Assembly: GCA_038229595.1 (NCBI GenBank)
Contig: JBBROH010000075.1
Coordinates: 1-17,694, forward strand
From: JBBROH01 sp038229595
GTDB lineage: Bacteria; Chloroflexota; Chloroflexia; QHBQ01
Length of the DNA: 17,694 nt
Direction: 5' to 3'
Below the pieces are notes generated by a model. That model did not search any database. It was not told where the DNA came from and was given only the letters and a program-made list of their open reading frames with translations. Position 1 is the first letter of the stretch, and every line of letters begins with the position of its first letter. This document shows positions 1 to 7,390 of the stretch, in pieces. Both the position numbers and the translations under genes were made by a program.

Positions 1-1304
1 TAGTCTACGTTGTCGGCGAAGGTGATGAAACCGACGTTGTCCTCGGCCCGCGTCTGGTCGAGGAAGACCTTCAGCCCCTCAAGCGCATTGTAGAACTTGC
101 TGCCACTATCGTTGGGCGACCCCATCGAGCCACTAATGTCCAGCACCAGGATCACATTCGCCTGTTTGCGGTAGTCCTTCCAGGCGTTCTTTACCTTGAT
201 CAGCACTTGCGGGCTGGGTACGTCGAGGACGGACTTGGGCTGGGTTGCGTCCACGCCCACGTTCTGGTTGAAGGCGGCGGCGAACTCGGCCTTCACATCT
301 GGGTTGGCGGGGCGGAAACCAAGCTGGACGGCGGCCCGCTGGCTGTCGGCTTGCAAGAGGTATTGCTTGAAGACTTCGGCGGCGGCTTTGGCATCGGGGG
401 GGGTAGCAAGCGGCACGATGAAGGGATTATCGTGGTAGAAGGTACCCTCCTTCGGGTAGATCGCCACCAGCGGGGTCTTGAGCGTCCCCTTCTTGTTCAA
501 CTCAATGACCGTCACTTCTTCAAAGGCGACGGCTGAGATGTAATCCATGCCGCCCTTCTCCACATTCTCCTTGAAGATGGTGGTCGTCTTGCTGTAGTGA
601 ACGATGCTATTTTCGATGTTTTCGATGAAGGTCTTAACCTTCGGGTCGTTGACATCAGCCTCGTTCAGGTCGCGCACCTTGCCCACCGCTGCGTAGAACT
701 CGGCGGTGACAGCAGAGAGGCCGGTGGAGCTAACGTCGGGGTTGGTGTGAGCGTACTTGAACTTACCCCACTCTGGGTGGCCCTTCGCCCCCCAGCCAGT
801 GCTGCTGTTGTTCAGTTCGATAATGTCGGAGAGGCCAATCGGCTTGTCAGGCCAGCCAAGAGCCTGAGCCATCGGCTTCCACATCGCCATCACCACCGGG
901 GTGAGTAGCAGCGGGTCAGAGCGATCCAGCACCGTGCGGTCAGCCTCCTGGTTGACGACCGCGATCCAGAGTGAGTTGGAGGGCGACCAGACGGTGGGTA
1001 GGTTCTGGCCCTGGGCGATCTGGTCAGCGATAGTGCCGCTGTCGCCCACGCTGGCGGTGACGAAGATCGGTTTGCCGTTGGCAGCCTTTACCTGCTTGCG
1101 GTTGAACTCAGCTACCAATGGCTCAAGCCAGGGCTTCTTCTCCGAACTGTAGCTCATAGTAACTTCGATAGCATCGTTCGGCTTGCCAACGATTACCGTC
1201 GCCCCACCGGGGTTGCTGCCACCCTCGCAGCCAGCCAGCAACATGGCAAGCAGCACCAGGCTCAGGCAGTATGGCAATAGGCGTGCTTCTCTTGTCCGCT
1301 TCAC
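1..1304 (-). CDS. Substrate-binding and VWA domain lipoprotein (partial, C-terminus off the left edge)
   Basis: Open frame on the minus strand from a GTG at 1304 to the window edge with no stop, about 434 residues visible. AAGGGA lies 6 nt before the GTG. Residues 1-26 form a lipoprotein signal: basic start, hydrophobic core, then lipobox LLAGC with Cys26, so the protein should be an extracytoplasmic lipoprotein. Residues about 40-365 resemble a periplasmic solute-binding fold (SBP_bac_11 type), with stretches such as VTMSYSSEKKPWLEPLVAEF and PTVWSPSNSLWIAVV. From about 383 a von Willebrand A domain begins, and its MIDAS motif DISGS is at 389-393. SBP-VWA hybrid proteins are known in Chloroflexota and Actinomycetota; the ligand is unknown. 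The rest of the VWA domain lies beyond position 1. It is divergent from the LysM gene and has its own consensus promoter. I am sure of the architecture, not of the role. Confidence 0.88.
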   Translation of the reverse strand, partial: MKRTREARLLPYCLSLVLLAMLLAGCEGGSNPGGATVIVGKPNDAIEVTMSYSSEKKPWLEPLVAEFNRKQVKAANGKPIFVTASVGDSGTIADQIAQGQNLPTVWSPSNSLWIAVVNQEADRTVLDRSDPLLLTPVVMAMWKPMAQALGWPDKPIGLSDIIELNNSSTGWGAKGHPEWGKFKYAHTNPDVSSTGLSAVTAEFYAAVGKVRDLNEADVNDPKVKTFIENIENSIVHYSKTTTIFKENVEKGGMDYISAVAFEEVTVIELNKKGTLKTPLVAIYPKEGTFYHDNPFIVPLATPPDAKAAAEVFKQYLLQADSQRAAVQLGFRPANPDVKAEFAAAFNQNVGVDATQPKSVLDVPSPQVLIKVKNAWKDYRKQANVILVLDISGSMGSPNDSGSKFYNALEGLKVFLDQTRAEDNVGFITFADNVD

Positions 1305-1370
1305 GCAACGTCCCTTTCTACACCTGCGGGCAAGGCCGCACCTACGGCCCAGCCCCAGCGATTGGCTAGA

Positions 1371-1399
1371 ATTATAGGGGTAAGCCGCCAGCTTGTCAA
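1371..1399 (-). promoter_or_regulatory. Consensus sigma-70-type promoter for the SBP-VWA lipoprotein gene
   Basis: Reading the minus strand, TTGACA (1399-1394) and TATAAT (1376-1371) are separated by exactly 17 nt. Both hexamers match the housekeeping consensus perfectly. Initiation is expected near 1364, giving a leader of about 60 nt before the GTG at 1304. It is the only visible promoter facing that gene. Confidence 0.8.
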
Positions 1400-1614
1400 A
1401 CAACAGGCAGCCCCTACCTCCTCTATACGTAGCAGGGTAGGCAGACGTTACTATCATATACCGCAATTGGCTGCTGGCAGTTCAGATGCGCGGCAGCCTG
1501 CTGCACGAGGGTTGGCGCAGCTATTGCTATGCTGCTTTGCCTGCGCTAGCCACTTGAGCCGGGTTCACTACCTGCTCTGCAAGCGGTAAACCGCCAACTC
1601 GTGCGCCAGACCAC
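1400..1614. other. Divergent intergenic region, central part, no gene seen
   Basis: The space between the lipoprotein start (1304) and the LysM start (1696) is about 390 bp. Its two ends hold the divergent promoters. The centre has no reading frame with a believable start and ribosome-binding site. The only structure I see is a short inverted repeat, gcgcag at 1515-1520 with ctgcgc at 1541-1546 (20-nt loop), whose role is unknown. Confidence 0.5.
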
Positions 1615-1643
1615 TTGCGCGGGGGCGAATATGGGTATATAAT
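1615..1643 (+). promoter_or_regulatory. Probable promoter of the LysM protein gene
   Basis: A perfect TATAAT at 1638-1643 lies 17 nt after TTGCGC (1615-1620), which matches the -35 consensus only in TTG. Initiation near 1650 would give a leader of about 45 nt, with AAGGGGG as ribosome-binding site just before the ATG at 1696. Confidence 0.6.
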
Positions 1644-1695
1644 AGGGACGACTTACCATGTTATGTCTAGTCTTTCACGCTGAAGGGGGCTGCCA

Positions 1696-2658
1696 ATGAG
1701 CAGAGACCGCAACCGCAACGACGACTTCGACTTCAACAACGAACAGGCCAACGAGCGGGAGAACTTCTTCGACCTCGAAGAACCGGCAGACGAGTCCACG
1801 GCTGCGCCTGCCCAGACCGCTGATGACCGCCAGCCCAACGCGCGTGACCGCATCCAGCAGATGCGCCGCGAGCAGTCCACCGACGTGCAGGATCGACGGC
1901 GGCAGCAACGCACCCTCTACGGCATCGTCGCGGCTGTGCTGGTGATTGCGGTCGTCGGCGCTATCATCTTCTCCTTGCTGCCGAAGGATAGCGGCGGCAC
2001 GCAGGCGGGCGGTGGGGTCGCCAGTGGCACCCCTCGACCAGTCAAGACTGGCACTGCCCCAGCTATTGGGGCGGTCAAGACGATGCAGGTGGTGGGCGGC
2101 GAACCGACTGCCACGCCAAACGCGGAGCAGGCGATAGAGCTAACCCCCCCTGGTCAGCTAGCTACGGTAGCGGGCGACTTGGCTACTGCTGTCCCCGGCA
2201 ACGCCCCAGAGCCAACCCCCATTGACCTCGGCCAGCCGCGCCCGCCAGCGAACAGCCCAGAGGTGCAACCGGCGATCACTGTTGCGGCCACCCAGCCACC
2301 AGCCCCGCCCGTAGCGGGCGACAGCGGCGACAATGTGCGCCAAACAACAGCCCAGCCAGGGGATATCCTCACCACTATCGCTCAGCGCGAGGGGGTCAGT
2401 GTGGCCCAGCTAATGGCCGCCAACAACGAGGCGATCCGCCACCCGCAAGACCTGCAAGCGGGCCAGAAACTCAAGGTGCCGGGTAAGAACTATGCGCCAG
2501 CCAGCCTGACCTGGAACGTGCGTGGGGGCGACAACCTGACCCGCATCAGCAACCAGCTTGGCGTGACCATCGAGCGGATCAGCAGCAACAACGCCGACCG
2601 CATTGGCCCCGATAGCACCATCTACCCCGGCACCGACTTGATCATCCCACTGAAGTAG
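1696..2658 (+). CDS. Single-pass membrane protein with two C-terminal LysM domains
   Basis: This protein has 320 residues. Residues 1-72 are very hydrophilic, rich in Asp, Arg, Asn and Gln, and probably cytoplasmic. One membrane segment follows (about 74-95, LYGIVAAVLVIAVVGAIIF). A flexible region rich in Pro, Ala, Gly and Thr spans about 97-212. Two LysM domains close the protein, about 215-262 (PGDILTTIAQREGVSVAQLM) and 272-319 (GGDNLTRISNQLGVTIERIS). LysM domains bind peptidoglycan or related GlcNAc glycans, so a role at the cell wall face of the membrane is likely. No catalytic domain is seen, so it may be an anchor or scaffold. The start has AAGGGGG with good spacing. It is convergent with the UPF0104 gene, 18 bp away. 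The N-terminal part does not match any family I recognise. Confidence 0.85.
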   Translation: MSRDRNRNDDFDFNNEQANERENFFDLEEPADESTAAPAQTADDRQPNARDRIQQMRREQSTDVQDRRRQQRTLYGIVAAVLVIAVVGAIIFSLLPKDSGGTQAGGGVASGTPRPVKTGTAPAIGAVKTMQVVGGEPTATPNAEQAIELTPPGQLATVAGDLATAVPGNAPEPTPIDLGQPRPPANSPEVQPAITVAATQPPAPPVAGDSGDNVRQTTAQPGDILTTIAQREGVSVAQLMAANNEAIRHPQDLQAGQKLKVPGKNYAPASLTWNVRGGDNLTRISNQLGVTIERISSNNADRIGPDSTIYPGTDLIIPLK

Positions 2659-2666
2659 CTGCGGCT

Positions 2667-2687
2667 GGCGGGTGGCTTACGCCCGCC
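2667..2687. terminator. Short hairpin between two convergent genes, possible weak terminator
   Basis: An 8-bp stem (ggcgggtg at 2667-2674 with cgcccgcc at 2680-2687, one G-U pair) encloses a 5-nt loop. It lies just after the LysM stop and covers the TAA (2679-2677) of the minus-strand membrane gene. There is no T-run on either side, so efficient Rho-independent termination is doubtful. Confidence 0.4.
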
Positions 2688-3909
2688 TGCGCCGCGGCTG
2701 GTAGTCATCCTCCATGTTGTCGTTGTTGCTGTCGTGTTCGCCAGCCGCAAGGGTCTGCTCTACATCAGTCACGAAGTCCTCGTGCCTGGCTTCCTGCTCC
2801 TTGCCGCCGGTCACTTCGGCCCAGCCGATGCCAGCGCGAGAGAGAAAGAGCAGGCCGACGATAGTGACTGGCAACCAGAGGGTGAGGCGGAAGATGATAG
2901 CGAAGGTGGCCGCTGCCGTCTGCTCGATCCTGAACACGCTAGCCAGCACCAGGTTGATCGCCGCGTCGAAGGGGCCGAGGCCACCCGCAGTGCTGGGGAT
3001 GATCAGCACCAGGTTTGAGACAGCGGTCATCAAGATGAAGACGTAGAAGGGCGGCTGCGTGCCGTTGGGCAGGCGCAAGTCCATCCCTTGTGCGATCAGA
3101 TAGCCCATCAGCACCTCAAACAACCAGAGGATGATCGATACGATCATGGCGGTGCCAGCCACGCGGGGGCTACGCAGGGCCGAGAGGCCGTTGAGGAAGC
3201 TACGCGCCTTGTCGCCCACCTTCTGGCGCAAGCCGCCGATGGGCAGCAGGTTGAGGCCGATGGTCAGCAACCTATCGGCCAGGCGCGGCGAACCAGCGAC
3301 CACGATGAAGCCGACCAGCAGGCTGACGAAGATGATGCCACCGACGATCAGGTAGCTGCTCAACATCCCCAGGCTGACGAACATGGCCGCGACGACGAGG
3401 AACAGCAGCATGGTAATGCCGTCGAAGATGCGCTCGATCACGATGGTCGCCAGGGCCGCCGTACCTGCCACCCCCTCCGCCCGCTTGAGGGCCAGCACGC
3501 GCACCAGTTCGCCCGTCCGCAGTGGGAGGATGTTGTTGGCCGCATAGCCGATGGTGATCGGGCCAAAGAGGCGGTTTGCGCTGGCGTGGGCCTGCGCCCC
3601 TGCTGGCAGCATCGGGCCGAGCAGGAAGTGCCAGCGCAGGGCGCGCAACCAGACCCCCACGAAGTAGGAGGCCAGGGCGGGGAGCAGCCATACGTAGTTG
3701 ACGTGCTGCAAAGCCTCACCGATCTTGTCCCACTTCTGGTTGCCGAAGGTCAGGTAGAGCAGGATCGCGCTGATTGCCACCCCGATCCAGACGCGGTAGC
3801 GCAGCAGTAGCCCGCGCGGGCCACCAGACTTCGGCTTCTCCTCAACAGTTTGCACCTTTGCCAACTCTCCTGCTCCCTTCGGGGTGGCTGATAACTGCTC
3901 GCTCCCCAC
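2677..3909 (-). CDS. UPF0104 / LPG-synthase-TM family integral membrane protein
   Basis: A polytopic membrane protein of 410 residues. It has a hydrophilic N-terminus (1-36), then about eight hydrophobic segments between 38 and 360 (for example VWIGVAISAILLYLTF and YVWLLPALASYFVGVWLRAL), and a charged tail of about 45 residues ending in RRRRA. The segment NILPLRTGELVRVLALKR and the late PSTAGGLGPFDAAINLVL are typical of the YbhN/AglD-like LPG_synthase_TM family (PF03706). Members are associated with lipid or polyprenyl-lipid handling, but the catalytic half of MprF is absent, so no reaction can be assigned. The GTG at 3909 lies 3 nt after the hisF stop and has no clear ribosome-binding site. 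A TTG at 3864 with GGGAG 8 nt upstream is a plausible alternative start, 15 residues shorter. It is the last gene of the minus-strand run. Confidence 0.82.
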   Translation of the reverse strand: MGSEQLSATPKGAGELAKVQTVEEKPKSGGPRGLLLRYRVWIGVAISAILLYLTFGNQKWDKIGEALQHVNYVWLLPALASYFVGVWLRALRWHFLLGPMLPAGAQAHASANRLFGPITIGYAANNILPLRTGELVRVLALKRAEGVAGTAALATIVIERIFDGITMLLFLVVAAMFVSLGMLSSYLIVGGIIFVSLLVGFIVVAGSPRLADRLLTIGLNLLPIGGLRQKVGDKARSFLNGLSALRSPRVAGTAMIVSIILWLFEVLMGYLIAQGMDLRLPNGTQPPFYVFILMTAVSNLVLIIPSTAGGLGPFDAAINLVLASVFRIEQTAAATFAIIFRLTLWLPVTIVGLLFLSRAGIGWAEVTGGKEQEARHEDFVTDVEQTLAAGEHDSNNDNMEDDYQPRRRRA

Positions 3910-3912
3910 TCG

Positions 3913-4686
3913 TTATACGCTGTTTATTGCTCTGATCGGCAGACCCTGGGCCGCCAGGTACTCCTTCACTGCGCCAATGCTGTACTGGCCGTAGTGGAAG
4001 ATGCTAGCAGCCAGAGCAGCGTCGGCCCGCCCCTCGGTCAGGGCCGCGTGCAGGTGGGCTGGACTACCTGCGCCGCCGCTGGCGATCACAGGCACGGCCA
4101 CGGCCTCGCTGACCGCCCGCAGCAGGCGCAGGTCGTAGCCGACCTCCTGGCCGTCGCGGTCAATACTGGTCAGCAGAAGCTCGCCTGCGCCAAGCTCTAC
4201 CGCCTGCCGCGCCCACTCCACCGCGTCGCGGCCAGTTTCGCGCCGCCCGCCGTGACTGTAGACCAGCCAGCTAGAGCCGTCGGCGCACTGCTTCGCGTCT
4301 ATCGCAACCACAATGCACTGGCTGCCGAAGATGGCGGCCCCCTCACTGATCAGGGCTGGGCGATCCATCGCTGCCGTGTTCAGGCTCACCTTGTCGGCCC
4401 CTGCCGCCAGCGTGCGCTTGATGTCGTCGGTGCTGCGGATGCCACCACCGACCGTCAGCGGGATGAACAGGCTAGCTGCCGTGCGCTCTACTACCGCCAA
4501 CAGGGTGGCCCGCCCCTCCTGGCTGGCAGAGATGTCGAGGAAGACGACCTCATCTGCGCCCGCCGCGTCGTAGAAGGCAGCGAGCGCAGCGGGGTCGCCA
4601 GCATCGCGCAGGTTGGCGAAGCTCGTTCCCTTAACCACACGCCCCTCGGCCACGTCCAGACAGGGGATGATACGGCGGGTCAGCAT
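3913..4686 (-). CDS. hisF: Imidazole glycerol phosphate synthase, cyclase subunit HisF
   Basis: HisF takes ammonia delivered by HisH and PRFAR to make imidazole glycerol phosphate and AICAR, in cytosolic histidine biosynthesis. With the ATG at 4686 the protein has 257 residues and begins MLTRRIIPCLDV, the normal family start. The catalytic acids fall at the standard places: Asp11 (PCLDV) and Asp130 (VVAIDAK). Phosphate-binding glycine motifs VGGGIR (79-84) and IASGGAG are present. A frame extending to 4704 would add six residues not expected in the family. The chosen ATG shares its A with the TAA of the upstream coiled-coil gene (TAATG), a layout typical of coupled translation. It is separated from hisA by that coiled-coil gene, which is unusual. 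Identification is secure. Confidence 0.96.
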   Translation of the reverse strand: MLTRRIIPCLDVAEGRVVKGTSFANLRDAGDPAALAAFYDAAGADEVVFLDISASQEGRATLLAVVERTAASLFIPLTVGGGIRSTDDIKRTLAAGADKVSLNTAAMDRPALISEGAAIFGSQCIVVAIDAKQCADGSSWLVYSHGGRRETGRDAVEWARQAVELGAGELLLTSIDRDGQEVGYDLRLLRAVSEAVAVPVIASGGAGSPAHLHAALTEGRADAALAASIFHYGQYSIGAVKEYLAAQGLPIRAINSV

Positions 4687-5867
4687 TACTCGTCGGCCCC
4701 CCAATCGCCCTCGTCCTGAGGTGGGCGCGCATCGCGGGCGCGGCGCACGAGGCTGCCGCTCGCGGGGGCGGGGCTGGGGGCTGCTTGCTCGTTGCTCCTG
4801 CGCTTCTCGTGCTGGTAAAGTTGCAGTTGCTGCTCGGCCAGTTCTGCCGCCCGCAGCAGGTGTTGCTCGTAGAGGGTCTCTGCTTCCTCGGCGTAGAGGT
4901 CGTCGTGCTGGCGCAGGGCTTCGATCTGGCCGGGAACCAGGGAGAGGTCAGCCTCAAGCTGGCGGATGCGGTCGTCCAGGCTCTGCTGGCGGCTGAGGAT
5001 GCGCTCCACCCGCTGTTCGCTCACCTGCCGCAGGTCGCCCAGGTCGGCTTCCAGTTGGGTGCGGACGACCTCTAGCCGCTCCTGCTGAGAGAGGTAGCGG
5101 TCGGAGTTGTCGCGGTTGGCGCGCACGATTGCGTCTTCCAGGCGGGTGTACTCGGTGTGGGTAGTGGTCAGGCTGGTTGCCAGCGCATCAATCTCCTCAA
5201 CAAACTGCTTGCGCGTCTCCTCAAGCTGGGTGATGCGCGCCACCTGCTGGCTCACTTCGCCGCGCACCTGCTCGATGTACTGCTGAATCTCCACATCCTG
5301 GCGGCGCAGGCGTTGCTCCTCGACCCGCTGCGAATCGACCAGGCGCACAATCTCCTGGCGGTTCTCGGTGACGGCAGCGGTGTTGTCGCGAATTGCAACC
5401 ACGTTCTGCTTATGCTGGTCGGTCTGCACCGCAATCTGAGCCTGGAGGTCGCGCAGATGGGTTTGCACCGTCTCCAACTGTTGCAGGCTGACGGTCGCCT
5501 GGCCCTGGCTGCTGCGGATGCGTTCGCCCAACTCGGTAATCTGGGCGCGCATCTCCTTGAGCGGCTTGATCGGCTCGTCAATCTGCCCTTCCAATTCGGA
5601 GATCGCCTTGCGAACCCGCTGCTCCTCCATCTGGCGCACCTGCAAGGACTGCTGCAACTCCTGGATCAGCTTCTCGGTGGCGATCTGGTTCTGCAAGCCG
5701 CGCCCTTCGCTCTGCTTGAGGTTGTCTTCCAGCCACTGCTGGCGGGCCGCACTCTCGCGCAGCAGCCGCTTCATCTCGTCAATCTGCTGCTGCATAGCGT
5801 AGAGTTGCGCTTCTTCGCGCTTACGCCGATCCTCGTCGCGCATATTGCTGACGCTGAGACTGTCCAT
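4686..5867 (-). CDS. Long coiled-coil protein of unknown function, inserted between hisA and hisF
   Basis: This protein has 393 residues and is almost entirely predicted helix. About 10-345 is rich in Gln, Glu, Arg and Leu with heptad-like spacing (for example EDRRKREEAQLYAMQQQIDE and LEGQIDEPIKPLKEMRAQIT). A low-complexity tail of about 45 residues follows, ending in acidic GDWGADE. There is no signal peptide, membrane segment, nucleotide-binding motif or cysteine cluster, so it is probably a cytoplasmic rod or scaffold. Similarity to SMC- or myosin-like proteins would only reflect coiled-coil composition. The start is supported by AAGGAG 9 nt before the ATG. The gap to hisA is 62 nt, and its stop overlaps the hisF ATG by one base. 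I do not recognise the family. Histidine co-transcription seems likely, but a role in histidine synthesis is not implied by the sequence. Confidence 0.82.
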   Translation of the reverse strand: MDSLSVSNMRDEDRRKREEAQLYAMQQQIDEMKRLLRESAARQQWLEDNLKQSEGRGLQNQIATEKLIQELQQSLQVRQMEEQRVRKAISELEGQIDEPIKPLKEMRAQITELGERIRSSQGQATVSLQQLETVQTHLRDLQAQIAVQTDQHKQNVVAIRDNTAAVTENRQEIVRLVDSQRVEEQRLRRQDVEIQQYIEQVRGEVSQQVARITQLEETRKQFVEEIDALATSLTTTHTEYTRLEDAIVRANRDNSDRYLSQQERLEVVRTQLEADLGDLRQVSEQRVERILSRQQSLDDRIRQLEADLSLVPGQIEALRQHDDLYAEEAETLYEQHLLRAAELAEQQLQLYQHEKRRSNEQAAPSPAPASGSLVRRARDARPPQDEGDWGADE

Positions 5868-5929
5868 GCTTCCTCGCTCCTTCCACTGCCGCTTCGGGGA
5901 ATTGCACCCCCTGGTTGATTATCCCTGTT

Positions 5930-6694
5930 CTACCCTAACTGTTGGCCCTCGGCGGCAACCATAAAGCTAGTCAGTAGCAGGTCGCCGCTGTAGAGAGCCT
6001 TGCCGACGATAGCCGCCGCGCAGCCGAGAGCCGCCAGCCGTTGTAGTTGCCCGTAGTTGGCGACCCCGCCGCTGGCGATCACCCGCAGCCCACTGCTGGC
6101 GATCAGGTTGCTGATCGCGGCGTAGTTCGGCGCGGTCAGCGTCCCATCGCGGCTAATGTCAGTATAGATCACCTGGCTGATCCCCTGCGCCCCCACCTGC
6201 GCGGCAAGATCGGTCGCCAACACCGTGCTGGTCGTCAGCCAGCCGTCGGTTGCCACGTAGCCGTCGCGAGCATCGAGGCCGAGGATTATGCGCTCACTGC
6301 CGTACTCTCGCACGGCCTGGCCGAGCAGGGCTGGCTGGGCAACAGCGGCGGTGCCGAGGACAACGCGATCTACGCCTGCGTCAAAGGCAGCCTGCAGGTC
6401 GGCTAGCTGGCGCAGACCGCCACCCAGTTCCAGGCGCACGCTGGCGGGTAGAGCCTGGCGCAGGCGGTTGACTACTGCCAACTGCATCGGCTGGCCCGCC
6501 TTCGCCCCATCCAGGTCAACCACATGGATGATCGTCGCACCCTGCGCTGCCCACTGCACGGCTACCGTCAGTGGGTCAGTGGCGTAGACCTGCTCCTGGG
6601 CAAAGTCGCCCTGGTAGAGGCGCACACACTGCCCCCCACGCAGGTCGATTGCGGGGATGACCAGCATCGCCGCCCCTGGCTCTGCCACGCTCAT
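5930..6694 (-). CDS. hisA: ProFAR isomerase HisA (phosphoribosylformimino-AICAR-P isomerase)
   Basis: HisA converts ProFAR to PRFAR, the substrate of the HisF-HisH complex, by an Amadori rearrangement on a (beta/alpha)8 barrel. The family start MLVIPAIDLRGG begins at the tenth codon of this frame (ATG at 6667). Counted from there, the general acid-base residues are Asp8 and Asp170 (YTDISRDG), with Asp132 in LGLDARDG. Phosphate loops LGGGLR and IASGGVA are visible. Two starts are possible. The ATG at 6694 overlaps the hisH stop as ATGA, which favours coupled translation but has no ribosome-binding site. The ATG at 6667 gives the usual 245-residue protein and has AGGGG upstream. I report the longer form. 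The gene lies between hisH and the coiled-coil gene. The function is secure. Confidence 0.95.
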   Translation of the reverse strand: MSVAEPGAAMLVIPAIDLRGGQCVRLYQGDFAQEQVYATDPLTVAVQWAAQGATIIHVVDLDGAKAGQPMQLAVVNRLRQALPASVRLELGGGLRQLADLQAAFDAGVDRVVLGTAAVAQPALLGQAVREYGSERIILGLDARDGYVATDGWLTTSTVLATDLAAQVGAQGISQVIYTDISRDGTLTAPNYAAISNLIASSGLRVIASGGVANYGQLQRLAALGCAAAIVGKALYSGDLLLTSFMVAAEGQQLG

Positions 6695-7353
6695 ACCAAC
6701 GCCGCCGTTGGCACGCTAGCTGGCTGCCGCAGGCTCGCGCCCGCTGCGAAGCGCAACCAGTTGGCGATCAGTTGTAGGCCCGCAGTGCTGCTTTTCTCCG
6801 GGTGGAATTGCACAGCCGCCACGTTGTCCCAGGCGATAGCCGCCGCGAACGAGCCGCCGTAGTTGCTGCTGGCGACCACCAGGCTACCATCCTCTGGTTG
6901 GGCGTAGTAGGAGTGGACGAAGTAGAAGTAGCTGCCGGGGGCAATCCCCGCAAAGAGATAGTGGTCATCAGCGGTCGGCCAGACCTCGTTCCAGCCGATC
7001 TGCGGTATCTTGAGGTTGGGGGACTGGAAGCGGACGACGCGCCCCGCCTTGAGGCCGAGGCAATGGTGTTCGCCCCCCTCCTCGCTGAGGTCGAGCAACA
7101 CCTGCATCCCCATGCAGATGCCGAGGAAGGGTACGCCCGCCGCGATCTGCTGGCTTAGGGCCAGGTCTAGCCCACGCGCCCGCAGGTTACGCATGGTATC
7201 CGCCGCTGCGCCCACACCGGGGAGGATCAGCGCGTCGGCCTGGGCGACGGTAGCCGGGTCGCTGGCGATCTGTGCGCTGCCGCCTAGCTTTGCCACCGCC
7301 CGCTCTACGCTCCGCAAGTTGCCCGCGCCATAATCTACGATCACTACATTCAT
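6691..7353 (-). CDS. hisH: Imidazole glycerol phosphate synthase, glutamine amidotransferase subunit HisH
   Basis: HisH hydrolyses glutamine and passes ammonia to HisF in histidine biosynthesis. This is a class I amidotransferase with the full triad: nucleophile Cys80 in LGICMGMQ, with His184 and Glu186 in VQFHPEKS. The N-terminus MNVVIVDYGAGNLRSV is typical. At 220 residues it is slightly longer than the usual 200 or so, because residues after about 203 form an extra low-complexity tail (ASLRQPASVPTAALV). The tail's coding sequence overlaps the start of hisA. The upstream neighbour on the same strand is the deacetylase gene, ending 37 nt before, so read-through from that gene is plausible. 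No separate promoter is obvious in the 37-nt gap. Confidence 0.96.
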   Translation of the reverse strand: MNVVIVDYGAGNLRSVERAVAKLGGSAQIASDPATVAQADALILPGVGAAADTMRNLRARGLDLALSQQIAAGVPFLGICMGMQVLLDLSEEGGEHHCLGLKAGRVVRFQSPNLKIPQIGWNEVWPTADDHYLFAGIAPGSYFYFVHSYYAQPEDGSLVVASSNYGGSFAAAIAWDNVAAVQFHPEKSSTAGLQLIANWLRFAAGASLRQPASVPTAALV

Positions 7354-7390
7354 CTACGTTTGCCCCACAGTCCGTGTCGGCTGACCGCCG

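Noticed and set aside
597..1152. Plus-strand frames opposite the lipoprotein gene
   Set aside because: The minus strand carries a continuous SBP-VWA protein through the same bases. It simply has no stop within the window and starts with GTG.
3088..3810. Plus-strand frame of 240 codons, rich in Gln, His and Asp, across the membrane protein gene
   Set aside because: It is the antisense of hydrophobic codons of the UPF0104 protein, which typically produces such hydrophilic shadow proteins.
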